From NCBI GenBank assembly GCA_011947345.1, contig JAAVTG010000009.1, forward strand, positions 1 to 29,835: DNA of 29,835 nucleotides. The letters run 5' to 3'. This document shows, one piece after another, positions 17,615 to 28,953 of this stretch. The position numbers and the translations under genes are program-made. Source of the stretch: Phytophthora quininea (Eukaryota > Oomycota > Peronosporomycetes > Peronosporales > Peronosporaceae). Below the pieces are notes generated by a model, which saw only the letters and a list, made by a program, of their open reading frames with translations, ran no database searches and was not told the DNA's origin. The first letter of the stretch is position 1. Each line of letters begins with the position of its first letter.

Positions 17615-20600
17615 ATGCCGCAAATCGCCAAGGCGATGCTAACCGACGGTAGTGAAGCATTCCATGATCGCGTCGCCGCCAAGCTGCAGACCGCGCTGGG
17701 ACGACCGCTGCCGCAGCTGGAGGTGCGCGTCAAGAACCTCACGGTCGCCGCCGACGTGGTGGTGGGACGCCACGAGGACGGCACCGAGATCCCGACGCTC
17801 ACGCACACCATCAAGACGGCGGCGCTCAAGCTGTCGGCCACCAAGCACGTGGTGCACAAGAGCATCCTGCGAGACTTTAGCGGCGTGTTCGAACCGGGCA
17901 CCATCACGCTCGTGCTGGGCCAGCCCAGCTCCGGCAAGTCGTCGCTCATGAAGGTGCTGAGCGGCCGCTTCCCGAAGGACAAGCGCGTGACCGTCGACGG
18001 AGACATCACGTACAACGGCGTGCCGCAGCAGGAGCTGACCCGCCGCCTGCCGCAGTTCGTGTCGTACGTGGACCAGCACGACGTGCATTTCCCGACGCTC
18101 ACGGTCAAGGAGACGCTCGAGTTCGCGCACGCCTTCACCGGTGGGGAGCTGCAGCGGAGAGGCCACGAGCTGCTGGTGAACGGGTCGGTGGACCAAAACC
18201 TGGAGGCGTTGGAGACGGTGCGCGCCATGTTCCAGCACTACCCAGACATCGTGATCGAGCAGCTCGGTCTGCAGAACTGCCAGGACACTATCCTGGGCAA
18301 CGCCATGCTGCGCGGCGTGTCGGGCGGAGAGCGCAAGCGCGTGACGACGGGCGAGATGGAGTTCGGCATGAAGTACATGACGCTCATGGACGAGATCAGT
18401 ACGGGGCTCGACAGCGCCACGGCCTTTGATATCATCACGACGCAGCGCAGCATCGCCAAGACGCTGGGCAAGACGGTGGTGATCTCGCTGCTGCAGCCGT
18501 CGCCCGAGATATTCGCGCTGTTCGACAATGTGTTGATCCTCAACGCCGGTGAAGTCATGTACCACGGACCGCGGGACCATGCGCTCCCATACTTCGAGAG
18601 TTTGGGTTTCCACTGTCCACCTCACCGTGATGCGGCCGATTTTCTGTTAGACTTGGGCACAAACCAACAGGCCAAGTATGAAGACCAATTGCCTGCGGGC
18701 ACGACCAAGCACCCTCGCTTGCCGTCAGAGTTTGCAGAGCATTTCCAGGAGTCGAGAATTTATCGCGACACAATGGCTCGTTTGGAAGAACCTCTACGAC
18801 CGGAGCTGGTGGCAAACGTGAAGACGGACTTCGAAGAGATACCAGAATTTCAGCACCACTTTGTGGAGAATGTGCTGACCGTTTTCAAACGGCAGTTGAT
18901 GGTGACAATGCGCAACGCAGCGTTCATTCGCGTCCGCGGCTTGATGGTTATTGTGGTGGCGTTACTGTACGGCACTTTATTCTACCAGCTGGACCCCAGC
19001 AACGTCCAAGTGAAAATGGGCGTCCTGTTCCAGAGTTTGTTCTTTCTCGGCTTGGGTCAATACGCTCAGGTCCCGGCCTATTGCGCCACGCGAGGAATAT
19101 TTTACAAACAGCGACGAGCGAACTTCATCCGGTCGTCCGCGTACGTGCTCGCTTGTTCGGCTAGCCAAATCCCATGGGCGATTGGCGAGACACTGGTGTT
19201 TGGATCGATTGTGTATTGGATGTGTGGCTTCGTTAGCACTGCGGCATCATTTTTGTTGTATTTGCTGTTGATTTTCCAGACACTGATGACGTTCGCCGCT
19301 TGGTATTTCTTTATGGCGGCGGTGACTCCGGACATGCACATTGCAAAGCCCGTGTCGATGATGACTATTTTCACGTTCGTGGCTTTCGCGGGCTTCGTGA
19401 TCCCGAAGAATCAAATTCCAGGCTATTTCATTTGGGTCTATTGGCTTGATCCCATTTCTTGGTGTTTGCGGTCTGTCGCTGTCAGCCAGTACCGTTCGGC
19501 AGCATTTGAAGTGTGTGTACAGTGGCATCGACTATTGTGCTGAGTACCAGTTGAAAGCGGGCGAGTACTTCCTGTCGCTGTACGACGTTCCTTCCGACAA
19601 AAGCTGGGTCTGGATTGGAGTTGTCACTCTATTCGCTCTCTACGTGGTGTTCATCATTTTCGGGATACTCACGCTCGAGTACAAGCGGTACGAGAGCCCG
19701 GAGCACATTACGCTGAACGTGGGGGCTACTGAACCCGATGCGACCGACGACTACGTCCTTGCCACCACGCCTACTAGCGGTCGGAAAACGCCTGCGAGAG
19801 ACATCCACGCGCAAGAGAACGAGGTCGTCACGCTCGACGTCAAACCGCCGAAGAAGTCGTTCGAACCGGTTGTCATCGCGTTCCAGGATCTATGGTACTC
19901 GGTGCCGTCGCCACACGACCCCAAGGAATCGCTCACACTGCTGAGAGGGATCAGCGGATTTGCTCTACCGGGTTCCATCACTGCTCTCATGGGATCCACT
20001 GGAGCTGGCAAGACGACACTGATGGACGTGATCGCTGGCCGCAAGACGGGAGGAACCATCCAGGGCAAAATCCTGCTGAACGGCTACGAAGCGAGCGACT
20101 TGGCCATCCGACGATCCACGGGGTACTGCGAGCAAATGGACATCCACTCGGACGGGTCGACGATCCGAGAGGCGTTGATTTTCAGTGCGTTCCTGCGGCA
20201 GGACAGCTCAGTTCCCGACAGTGACAAGTACGACTCGGTGGATGAATGTTTGGAGCTGCTGGATCTGCAGAGCGTGGCGGACGAGATCGTCCGAGGCAGT
20301 CCGACGGAGCGCATGAAGCGTCTGACGATCGGCGTGGAGCTGGCGGCCGACCCGAAGGTGCTGTTCCTGGACGAACCGACGAGTGGGCTGGATGCTCGGT
20401 CGGCCAAGCTGATCATGGACGGAGTGCGCAAGGTGGCGGACACGGGTCGAACGATCGTGTGCACGATCCACCAGCCGTCGACGGAAGTGTTTTTGCTGTT
20501 CGACAAGTTGTTGCTGCTGAAACGCGGTGGCGAGACGGTGTTCTTCGGCGACCTGGGCAAGGGTGCGCGGACGATGGTGGAGTACTTTGAGGCGATCCCG

Positions 20601-21807
20601 GGCGTGCCTTCGCTGCCGTTGGGGTACAATCCTGCGACGTGGATGCTGGAGGTGATCGGCGCTGGCGTGAACCACACGCACGACAACCCGATGGACTTTG
20701 TGGAGTATTTCAAAGCGAGCGAGACGAAGCGTGAGATGGAGATGGAGTTGGCGTCCGAGGGCGTTTCGATCCCTGCTCCTGGATCTGCAGAGCTGGTGTT
20801 TGCGAAGAAACGAGCAGCAAACTCGTGGACACAAATGAAAGCGCTGGTGGTGAGATTCTTGGACTTGTACTGGCGATCACCATCAACGAATCTCACGAGA
20901 CTGATCATCATGCCCTTGTTGGCGCTCGTATTCGGACTGGTCTACGTGGGTTCCAGCTACGATTCGTACCAGGGGTCAACGCTGGTGTCGGTATGATCTT
21001 CATCACTTCGTATTTCACTGGAGTGATCTCCTACAACAGCGCCTTGCCCATTACAGCCGAGGACAGGCCCGCTTTCTATCGCGAGCGGGAATCCCAGTCC
21101 TACAGTGCGGTTTGGTACTTTGTCGGGGCCACCGTGGTGGAATTCCCGTACGTGTTCGGGGCAATGCTTCTCTACACGGTGGTCTTCTTCTGGATGGTGG
21201 GGTTTCGGGCTTCGGTACGGCGGTTCTCTACTGGATTAACACGTCGCTGATGGTGCTCTTGCAAACGTACTTGGGTCAGCTGCTGGTATACTGCTTGCCC
21301 AGCGTTGACGTTGCAGCGCTTGTGGGCGTGATGGTCTACTCGATCACGATCCTCTTCTACGGCTTCAACCCGCCGGGAAGCACAATCCCTGCCGGATACC
21401 AATGGCTCTACACGATCACACCACAGCGATACTCGGTGGCGATTCTGGTGGCGCTCGTTTTCAGCGACTGCGACCAGCTCCCCACGTGGGATAGTGATAC
21501 GAACCAATACGTTAACGTCGACGCAGGCCTGGGCTGCCAGCCCATGACGAACCCGCCGACCGGCATCGATCACATCACGATCAAGGAGTACGTTGAGTCC
21601 ACGTTCGAGTACAAGCACGACGAAATCTGGCGCAACTTCGGCATCGTGTTGGCGTTCATCGTCGGCTTGCGGCTGCTCGCGCTGCTGTCACTGCGCTATG
21701 TCAATTTCAAAACAAATGAACAAGCGGGGCTGTTCTCGAAGATGCTCACTGAGTACGGTATATTACTGTTGACAAACATAGACCGATACTACATCGAAAC
21801 GCATTGA
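17615..21807 (+). CDS. PDR/ABCG full-size ABC transporter, copy 1
   Basis: Plasma-membrane multidrug-type exporter with the reverse NBD-TMD-NBD-TMD order of the PDR family, about 1,398 aa if three frame breaks are repaired. NBD1: Walker A GQPSSGKSS (about residue 101), signature VSGGERKR (about 235), Walker B LMDEISTGLDSAT (about 256). TMD1 spans about 18860-19640 (LMVIVVALLYGTLFYQLDP and further hydrophobic segments). NBD2: GSTGAGKTT (about 792), atypical signature SPTERMKRLTIG, Walker B KVLFLDEPTSGLDARSA. TMD2 spans about 20850-21700, followed by a short tail absent from copy 2. Breaks: a GT-repeat near 19515 (two bases), GGGG near 20975 and TTT near 21208 (one base each). The ATG at 17615 follows a core promoter. 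The stop is 5 bp from the convergent secreted-protein gene. NBD1 and NBD2 DNA are nearly identical to copy 2. Confidence 0.9.
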
Positions 21808-21812
21808 TTTCT

Positions 21813-22357
21813 TTACTTGCAGTTGCTCTTGCCGGCATAGAACTTGCCGTCCGAGTTCTCGCAGCCGCACTTGCCAGTTTTGGGGTCCTTGATACAGCCT
21901 GTGCCGACGCCGATGTGGGTACCGTTGCCGCTGTCGCTTCCGTTGCCGCTTTCGGTTCCGTTGCCGCTGTGTTCAAATAGAAATGTTAGCATCACATTGC
22001 TGGTAGAACCATCTTTGAAAGCAAAGTCCCTTACCTCCAGAAGAACGTCCAGCAGTCGTCGTTGTCGATCATTTGGTCCAACGTGGGCGGTTCGCAGGTG
22101 TACGCCGAGCACGTGCCGTACGGGTAGCCGTGGTTGCCGTCGTACTGGTGGTCGGTCACGAAGACGGCGAAAGTTTGTTTGTCATGAGTTCGGGTGTTGT
22201 GTGAGCACTCGGCGGCCTGAATGGCCTTGGAGACCTTGGTGGCCTCGCAGTTGTAGGTGCTGGGGCACTGTCCCTTGTAGTTGGAGCTGGCCGGGTCGAG
22301 CGTGGCGGACACGAGCACGGGGGCAGCGAGCAAGGCGAGAGCGAACGTGAAGCGCAT
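21813..22357 (-). CDS. Small secreted cysteine-rich protein, copy 1
   Basis: 158 aa from two exons (22357-22035 and 21966-21813) over a 68-bp GT-AG intron. A clear signal peptide (MRFTFALALLAAPVLVSA) is followed by a mature protein of about 140 aa with ten Cys, no transmembrane segment and no RxLR motif. The first exon ends in NDDCWTFFW. The second begins with three Gly-Asn-Gly hexad repeats (SGNGTESGNGSDSGNG) and ends in a compact Cys-rich knot (KTGKCGCENSDGKF). This pattern suggests an extracellular disulfide-rich protein, possibly an apoplastic effector or wall protein, but I do not recognise the family. A core promoter (TCACTTC at 22400-22394, CAAGTTCC at 22392-22385) lies about 40 bp before the ATG. 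A second copy lies at 28061-28563. Confidence 0.82.
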
Positions 22358-22384
22358 GGTTGGAAGTGGTTTGTACTGTTCGTA

Positions 22385-22401
22385 GGAACTTGGGAAGTGA
22401 G
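22385..22401 (-). promoter_or_regulatory. Core promoter of secreted-protein copy 1
   Basis: CTCACTTCCCAAGTTCC on the minus strand: perfect Inr and an FPR-like element with one mismatch. The ABC copy 2 promoter has almost the same sequence. Confidence 0.6.
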
Positions 22402-22440
22402 ACGGAGTTACTGCTGCGGAGAGCAACGTTGGCCTGCAGC

Positions 22441-23207
22441 ATCGGACTTTACATCTTGACAAGCAAATGTGGCGGGCGATCAAAAACGTCTGCGGATCCG
22501 TAAATTGTGGTGTCCGACTGGACGATTCCGGGCACGCACAGTGTCGGGTTTCCAGATGGCGCACGTCAGCGACACTTGTCTTGTCGGTCTCCGCCACCGA
22601 CATAGCGAAGAACCGCCATGTTTGAGATGGTGTGCATCTCTCCGCAGCACATGACACGCCACCTGGGACTGGAAAAAGTTAAACTCGTCCTATCAGGTCG
22701 ATCGACTGCGAGTGAAGTCTGCAAGGGTTTATCTACGCCATCACTATTAGCAGTGGCGTCCACCGAGCGGAACGTTGTCTCCGTGCCTGACTCACCAAGT
22801 CTTTGGTGCCGTCCACCGACATCCAGCTGGCTTTGTAGAATTGCTTGTTCGTTATCACAAAATGCGATGGGTCGTCAGCGAAAGCGAAGCAGGTCGACCT
22901 CACCTGAAAGACACGAGTGAAGCGGCAAGAATGATAAGGTTAGGTTTCCAACGCCCGCAGCGACGTGCCGTTCATGACCACATATTGATACTTGTTCAGC
23001 ACGACATGCACCAGCCTGGTGCCTGGTGCCACCAGGTGCTGAATTGGCGACAAGCTGTCATGGGTACGTGATTGCAAGACTCCTCAACTACTACATCGAC
23101 AATGTGAACACGAAGATAAGGCCCCACACGAACCAAAACTCGACAAACCAGTGGTATTGAAAAAGTATCTCGAAAGATATGAAGCAACAAACACGTAGAG
23201 CTGTGCT
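22441..23207. other. Intergenic region between secreted-protein copy 1 and ABC copy 2
   Basis: About 770 bp. No open frame has recognisable content. A small cluster of CCTGGTG/CACCAGG repeats lies at about 23010-23040. The rest shows nothing I can name; it is the inner spacer of the inverted ABC pair. Confidence 0.5.
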
Positions 23208-26200
23208 TTACTTCTTCTGGTGGTTGATGAATCGCAGCGATAGCAACGCCAGCAGTCGGAAGCCGACGATGAACGCCAACACGATGCCGAAGTTGCGCCA
23301 GATTTCGTCGTGCTTGTACTCGAATACCGACTCAACATACTCTTTGATCGTGATGTGATCGATGCCCTCCGGCGGGTTCGTCATGGGCTGGCAGCCCAGA
23401 TCGCCGCCGATGTTCACGTACTGGTTCGTGTCGCTATCCCACGTGGGGAGATTATCGCACTTGCAAAACACAAGCGCTGCCAAAATCGCAAGTGAATACC
23501 GTTGGGGCGTGATCGTGTACAGCCACTTGTACCCCGACGGAATGGCGTTGGCTGGCGGATTGAACCCCAGAAACAGGAAGAGAATCGAATTCAGCATCAC
23601 ACCCAAGAGAGCAGCGACTTCTACGCTGGGCAAGCAGTATACCAGCAACTGACCCAGATACGTCTGCAGCAAGACCAACAGCGACGTATTGATCCAGTAG
23701 AGAAGTGCGGTGCCAAAGCCCGTGAAACCGACCATCCAGTAGTAGATGACCGTGTAGATTAACATGGAGCCGAAGACGTACGGGATCTCTGCGATGGTCG
23801 AACCAACAAAGTACCACAGCGAATTGTACGTCTGGGCAGCTCGTTCGCGGTAAAATGCTTGACGGTCCAGAGCTGTAATGGGCAGTACGCTGTTGAAGGC
23901 AACTATACCGTTGAAAAGCGTGGTCATGAACACCATTCCAACGCCAGCGTTGATTCCCTGGTATGAAGTGTACTCCACGCTCACATAGATCAAACCAAAA
24001 AGCAGTGCAAGCGGGGCGATGGCAAAGCGCGTTAGGTTGTACGACGACGTTCGCCAGTACAAGTCCAAGAACCTCACCACCAGCGCTTTCATTTGTGTCC
24101 ACGAGTTTGCTGCTCGTTTCTTCGCAAACACCAGCTCTGCAGATCCAGGAGCAGGAATCGAAACGCCCTCGGACGCCAACTCCATCTCCATCTCACGCTT
24201 CGTCTCGCTCGCTTTGAAATACTCCACAAAGTCCATCGGGTTGTCGTGCGTGTGGTTCACGCCAGCGCCGATCACCTCCAGCATCCACGTCGCAGGATTG
24301 TACCCCAACGGCAGCGAAGGCACGCCCGGGATCGCCTCAAAGTACTCCACCATCGTCCGCGCACCCTTGCCCAGGTCGCCGAAGAACACCGTCTCGCCAC
24401 CGCGTTTCAGCAGCAACAACTTGTCGAACAGCAAAAACACTTCCGTCGACGGCTGGTGGATCGTGCACACGATCGTTCGACCCGTGTCCGCCACCTTGCG
24501 CACTCCGTCCATGATCAGCTTGGCCGACCGAGCATCCAGCCCACTCGTCGGTTCGTCCAGGAACAGCACCTTCGGGTCGGCCGCCAGCTCCACGCCGATC
24601 GTCAGACGCTTCATGCGCTCCGTCGGACTGCCTCGGACGATCTCGTCCGCCACGCTCTGCAGATCCAGCAGCTCCAAACATTCATCCACCGAGTCGTACT
24701 TGTCACTGTCGGGAACTGAGCTGTCCTGCCGCAGGAACGCACTGAAAATCAACGCCTCTCGGATCGTCGACCCGTCCGAGTGGATGTCCATTTGCTCGCA
24801 GTACCCCGTGGATCGTCGGATGGCCAAGTCGCTCGCTTCGTAGCCGTTCAGCAGGATTTTGCCCTGGATGGTTCCTCCCGTCTTGCGGCCAGCGATCACG
24901 TCCATCAGTGTCGTCTTGCCAGCTCCTGTGGATCCCATGAGAGCAGTGATGGAACCCGGTAGAGCAAATCCGCTGATCCCTCTCAGCAGTGTGAGCGATT
25001 CCTTGGGGTCGTGTGGCGACGGCACCGAGTACCATAGATCCTGGAACGCGATGACAACCGGTTCGAATGACTTCTTCGGCGGTTTGACGTCGAGCGTGAC
25101 GACCTCGTTCTCTTGCGCGTGGATGTCTCTCGCAGGCGTTTTCCGACCGCTAGTAGGCGTGGTGGCAAGGACGTAGTCGTCGGTCGCACCAGGTTCAGTA
25201 GCCCCCACGTTCAGCGTAATGTGCTCTGGGCTCTCGTACCGCTTGTACTCGAGCGTGAGTATCCCAAAATCATAAAGACGATGTACGTTGCAACCAGGAA
25301 AATCATCGCCAGCCAGATCCAGTTCTTGTTGGACGGAACGTCGTACAACGACAAGAAATACTCGCCAGCCGTCATGTCATACTTTGAGCAGTAGTCGACG
25401 CCGTGGTATTGACAGACATCAAACTCTGAAGCGCGGTACTGGTTGCAAGCGATTGCACGCAAGCTCCAGGCGATGGGGTCGATCCAATAGATCCAGATAA
25501 AATAATCGGGCATTGTGCTCTTTGGGACAGCGAATCCAGCAAAGACGACGAAAAACATGACCGATACCATCGACAGGGGCTTGGCAATGTGCAGGTTGGG
25601 CGAGATTGCAGCCAGAAAAAAAACCACGACGCGAAAGCCATGATCGTCAAAAGAGCAGGATCTCAAACACCACAAACGCCTCCACTGACGATCTCAGCCC
25701 ACACATCCAGTAGGCTAAAGAGCCAAAGACGAGTGTCTCTGCAAGTGCCCAAGGCATCTGACTGACAGAGTTCGATAGAACATACGCCGGCGTTCGAAGG
25801 AAGTTGGAGCCCCGATGTTTGTAGAAGACGTCGCGAGCGTCACAGTACGTTGGGATCTGCGCTGCCTGCCCCAAACCGAGGAACAGCACCGACTGGAACA
25901 GCACGCCCATCAACACTTGGGCGTCCGTCGGATCCACCTGATAGAACGTGCTACCGTACAGCAGCCCCACCAGGATCACCATAAACCCCTACCTCGGATA
26001 AACGCCGTGTTACGCATCATGATCATCAATTGGCGCTTGAAGACAGTCAGCACATTCTCCACGAACGACTGGTGAAATTCCGGCATATGATCCATGTGCG
26101 CCGTCACAGTGGCCGCCAGCTCGGGTCGCAGCGGTTCCTCCAAACGAGCCATTGTGTCGCGATAAATTCTCGACTCCTGGAAATGCTCTGCAAACTCTGA

Positions 26201-27326
26201 CGGCAAGCGAGGGTGCTTGGTCGTGCCCGCAGGCAATTGGTCTTCATACTTGGCCTGTTGGTTTGTGCCCAAGTCCAGCAGAAAATCCGCTGCATCACGG
26301 TGGGGTGGACAGTGGAAACCCAAACTCTCAAAGTAGGGAGCGCATGGTCCCGCGGTCCGTGGTACATGACTTCACCGGCGTTGAGGATCAACACATTGTC
26401 GAACAGCGCAAATATCTCGGGCGACGGCTGCAGCAGCGAGATCACCACCGTCTTGCCCAGCGTCTTGGCGATGCTGCGCTGCGTCGTGATGATGTCAAAG
26501 GCCGTGGCGCTGTCCAGCCCGTACTGATCTCGTCCATGAGCGTCATGTACTTCATGCCGAACTCCATCTCGCCCGTCGTCACGCGCTTGCGCTCTCCGCC
26601 CGACACGCCGCGCAGCATGGCGTTGCCCAGGATGGTGTCCTGGCAGTTCTGCAGACCGAGCTGCTCGATCACGATGTCTGGGTAGTGCTGGAACATGGCG
26701 CGCACCGTCTCCAACGCCTCCAGGTTTTGGTCCACCGACCCGTTCACCAGCAGCTCGTGGCCTCTCCGCTGCAGCTCCCCACCGGTGAAGGCGTGCGCGA
26801 ACTCGAGCGTCTCCTTGACCGTGAGCGTCGGGAAATGCACGTCGTGCTGGTCCACGTACGACACGAACTGCGGCAGGCGGCGCGTCAGCTCCTGCTGCGG
26901 CACGCCGTTGTACGTGATGTCTCCGTCGACGGTCACGCGCTTGTCCTTCGGGAAGCGGCCGCTCAGCACCTTCATGAGCGACGACTTGCCGGAGCTGGGC
27001 TGGCCCAGCACGAGCGTGATGGTGCCCGGTTCGAACACGCCGCTAAAGTCTCGCAGGATGCTCTTGTGCACCACGTGCTTGGTGGCCGACAGCTTGAGCG
27101 CCGCCGTCTTGATGGTGTGCGTGAGCGTCGGGATCTCGGTGCCGTCCTCGTGGCGTCCCACCACCACGTCGGCGGCGACCGTGAGGTTCTTGACGCGCAC
27201 CTCCAGCTGCGGCAGCGGTCGTCCCAGCGCGGTCTGCAGCTTGGCGGCGACGTGGTCGTTGAACACTTGAGATCCTTTAGCCATCAGCGTCTTGCCCGAC
27301 GTGTCGTCAAGCTTGGGCGCTGTCAT
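23208..27326 (-). CDS. PDR/ABCG full-size ABC transporter, copy 2
   Basis: Inverted paralogue of copy 1, about 1,374 aa after repair, with the same domain order. Starts at ATG 27326 with its own short leader (MTAPKLDDTSGKTL). NBD1 (about 27250-26140) and NBD2 (about 25266-24052) match copy 1 almost base for base, with identical Walker and signature motifs. TMD1 and TMD2 differ clearly in protein sequence (for example VGLLYGSTFYQVDP versus VALLYGTLFYQLDP). Six one-base breaks lie near 26518, 26335, 25985, 25652, 25620 and 25263. At 26518 the intact copy 1 has GGGG where this copy has GGG, which argues for a base-calling loss. It ends in LRFINHQKK, about 30 residues shorter than copy 1. Diverged membrane domains suggest different substrates. 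Confidence 0.9.
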
Positions 27327-27365
27327 CGTTACGCTTTGGGAGCTTGGCAGCTTGTGCGATTCAAA

Positions 27366-27382
27366 GCAGATTGGGAAGTGAG
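27366..27382 (-). promoter_or_regulatory. Core promoter of ABC copy 2
   Basis: CTCACTTCCCAATCTGC on the minus strand: perfect Inr TCACTTC (27381-27375) followed by CAATCTGC (27373-27366), one mismatch from MAWTTTNC, about 50 bp before the ATG. Confidence 0.65.
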
Positions 27383-28060
27383 GCTTCTCCTTGATGATGA
27401 AGCGTTTCCAGTCGCCAGGTGAATGCTGTTGTGGATGTTGAAGCTTGTATATGCGCAGAACTGTTCAGGTGCTATCAATCGCACCAACTTTAGTCGAGCA
27501 AATGGTTTATGAGTAAATTTAGTCTTTTTGGGTCTGTTTGAATGGCTCAACGTGGCAAAACTTCTCAAATTTAGGTAATACCAACGTTTGGAAAATAACC
27601 GTCATTTTGGATGCGGCATCAACAGCAGCCCCGCGTGTCAAAGTTGACTCCGCAGGGAGATGGGCAGGCGAGCTGGTGGAGTCAACGGGGAGGGCGTGTA
27701 GCCATGTTGACTCGCTCACGACCGGACAAGTTGCCTTTGCGGGATTTGTACGCAAGCTGAGTTTCTCTACTCTCAAGCGACAAGCAACAGACTACTACGA
27801 TATTCACTCACATTTCATTCATTCTTCGTTTCTATTCGTTGTCCCTGCTTTCTTCGCCTGCCTCGTGCGCGTGCCCGGAGTAAACTGAAGCTTCGCTTCC
27901 AGTCGATAGCGGCCCGCGGCGCGACAACTTCAAAGGACAGTGGCTGACAGTCGGTAACTACGAGTATAGGAAGGCACGTATGTTTTTCGTTTGCATCCAG
28001 CGATCCGGACGTGCTTCCTAGCCACTACACTACACATCGATGGACTTCTACAACGTCGAC
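27383..28060. other. Intergenic region upstream of ABC copy 2
   Basis: Lies between ABC copy 2 and the stop of secreted-protein copy 2. It should hold upstream control sequences of the transporter. An open frame on the plus strand (27538-27888) has no recognisable content. Inr-like TCATTCATTC at about 27816-27826 points the other way and has no gene behind it. Confidence 0.5.
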
Positions 28061-28563
28061 TTACACGCAGCTGCTGCTGTCGGCGACAAACGTGCCGTCC
28101 GAGTTCTCGCAGCCGCAGTCCCCGTGGTGGGGTCCTTGATGCAACCGGTGCCGACTCCGCTGTCCGTTCCGTTGCCGCTGTATCCAAAAGAAGTGTGAGC
28201 ATCACATTGGATTTGACTTTTGAAAGCTCGACAGCCTCCTTACCTCCAGAAGAACGTCCAGCAGTCGTCGTTGTCGGTCATTTGATCCGACGTGGGCGGG
28301 TCGCAGGTGTACGCCGAGCACGTGCCGTACGGGTAGCCGTTGTTGCCGTCGTACTGGTGGTCGGTCACGAAGACGGCGAAAGTCTGCGTCATGACGTACG
28401 CGTGTTGTGCGAGCACTCGGCGGCCTGAATGGCCTTGGAGACCTTGGTGGCCTCGCAGTTGTAGGTGCTGGGGCACTGTCCCTTGGAGTTGGAGCTGGCC
28501 GGGTCGAGCGTGGCGGATACGAGCACGGGGGCGGCGAGCAAGGCGAGCGAACGTGAAGCGCAT
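28061..28563 (-). pseudogene. Small secreted cysteine-rich protein, copy 2 (frame-disturbed)
   Basis: Duplicate of the gene at 21813-22357 with the same exon structure: exon 1 28563-28245 including a split codon, a 66-bp intron 28243-28178, and exon 2 to TAA 28063-28061. A two-base loss in the signal peptide (CTCTC reduced to CTC near 28545) and a one-base loss near 28395 cancel out, so the reading stays open but the first half of the protein is scrambled. A further one-base loss in GGGG (near 28126) affects the Cys-rich end. The central part, VFVTDHQYDGNNGYPYGTCS, and NDDCWTFFW are intact. The Gly-Asn-Gly linker has one unit instead of three. It could be a decayed copy or an intact gene with sequence errors. 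Confidence 0.65.
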
Positions 28564-28596
28564 GGTTACCACAGACTGGTGCTTTTGTTGATCCGG

Positions 28597-28614
28597 GGAA
28601 AATCGGAGAGTGAG
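28597..28614 (-). promoter_or_regulatory. Core promoter of secreted-protein copy 2
   Basis: CTCACTCTCCGATTTTCC on the minus strand: perfect Inr TCACTCT (28613-28607) and an FPR-like GATTTTCC (28604-28597), 35-50 bp before the ATG. The promoter looks intact even though the reading frame is disturbed. Confidence 0.6.
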
Positions 28615-28953
28615 GTGGCTATCGAGAGCCCTTTAACTGCGTCCTGACCAGGCCTCCTACCGTGTGCGTTCTGATGATTGATGCCATGTGTGTCCAAACC
28701 GATCTCTGTTTGTGGTGCTGCGCCTTCGCGTTGTTGTTCCAGTGTTGGGATTGTCGACACCTGGCATGTGCGTGGCGAGCGCTCCTGCACACGTCTTGGA
28801 GCTACTACGGTCATCATTTTTGCGATAGCTACAGATAATCAAGCTGGTGCCCAAGAACCGACTGCCGAAACTGAAGAAACATTGTGCATGTACTAGTATT
28901 TTACAAATTTATATAAAACAAATATTTTAACATAAGGAAAAAGGCTGTGTAAC
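28615..28953. other. Intergenic region between secreted-protein copy 2 and MED10-like gene
   Basis: About 340 bp between divergent genes. The last 60 bp before the MED10-like ATG are strongly AT-rich (runs of TTTTA and ATATAAAA), unlike the Inr-type promoters elsewhere. Nothing else recognisable. Confidence 0.5.

Noticed and set aside
17639..18625. 328-codon open frame antisense to ABC NBD1
   Set aside because: Arg/His/Gln/Leu-rich composition typical of a reverse-frame reading; no domain, and the sense strand clearly encodes Walker and signature motifs.
20084..20911. Long open frames (208-275 codons) opposite the ABC NBD2, repeated at 24019-24843 opposite copy 2
   Set aside because: They are exact antisense shadows of a GC-rich conserved domain; their identity in both copies follows from the identical sense DNA.
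27538..27888. 116-codon plus-strand frame upstream of ABC copy 2 with an Inr-like TCATTC motif inside
   Set aside because: The motif lies near the end of the frame rather than before it, and the protein shows no recognisable feature.
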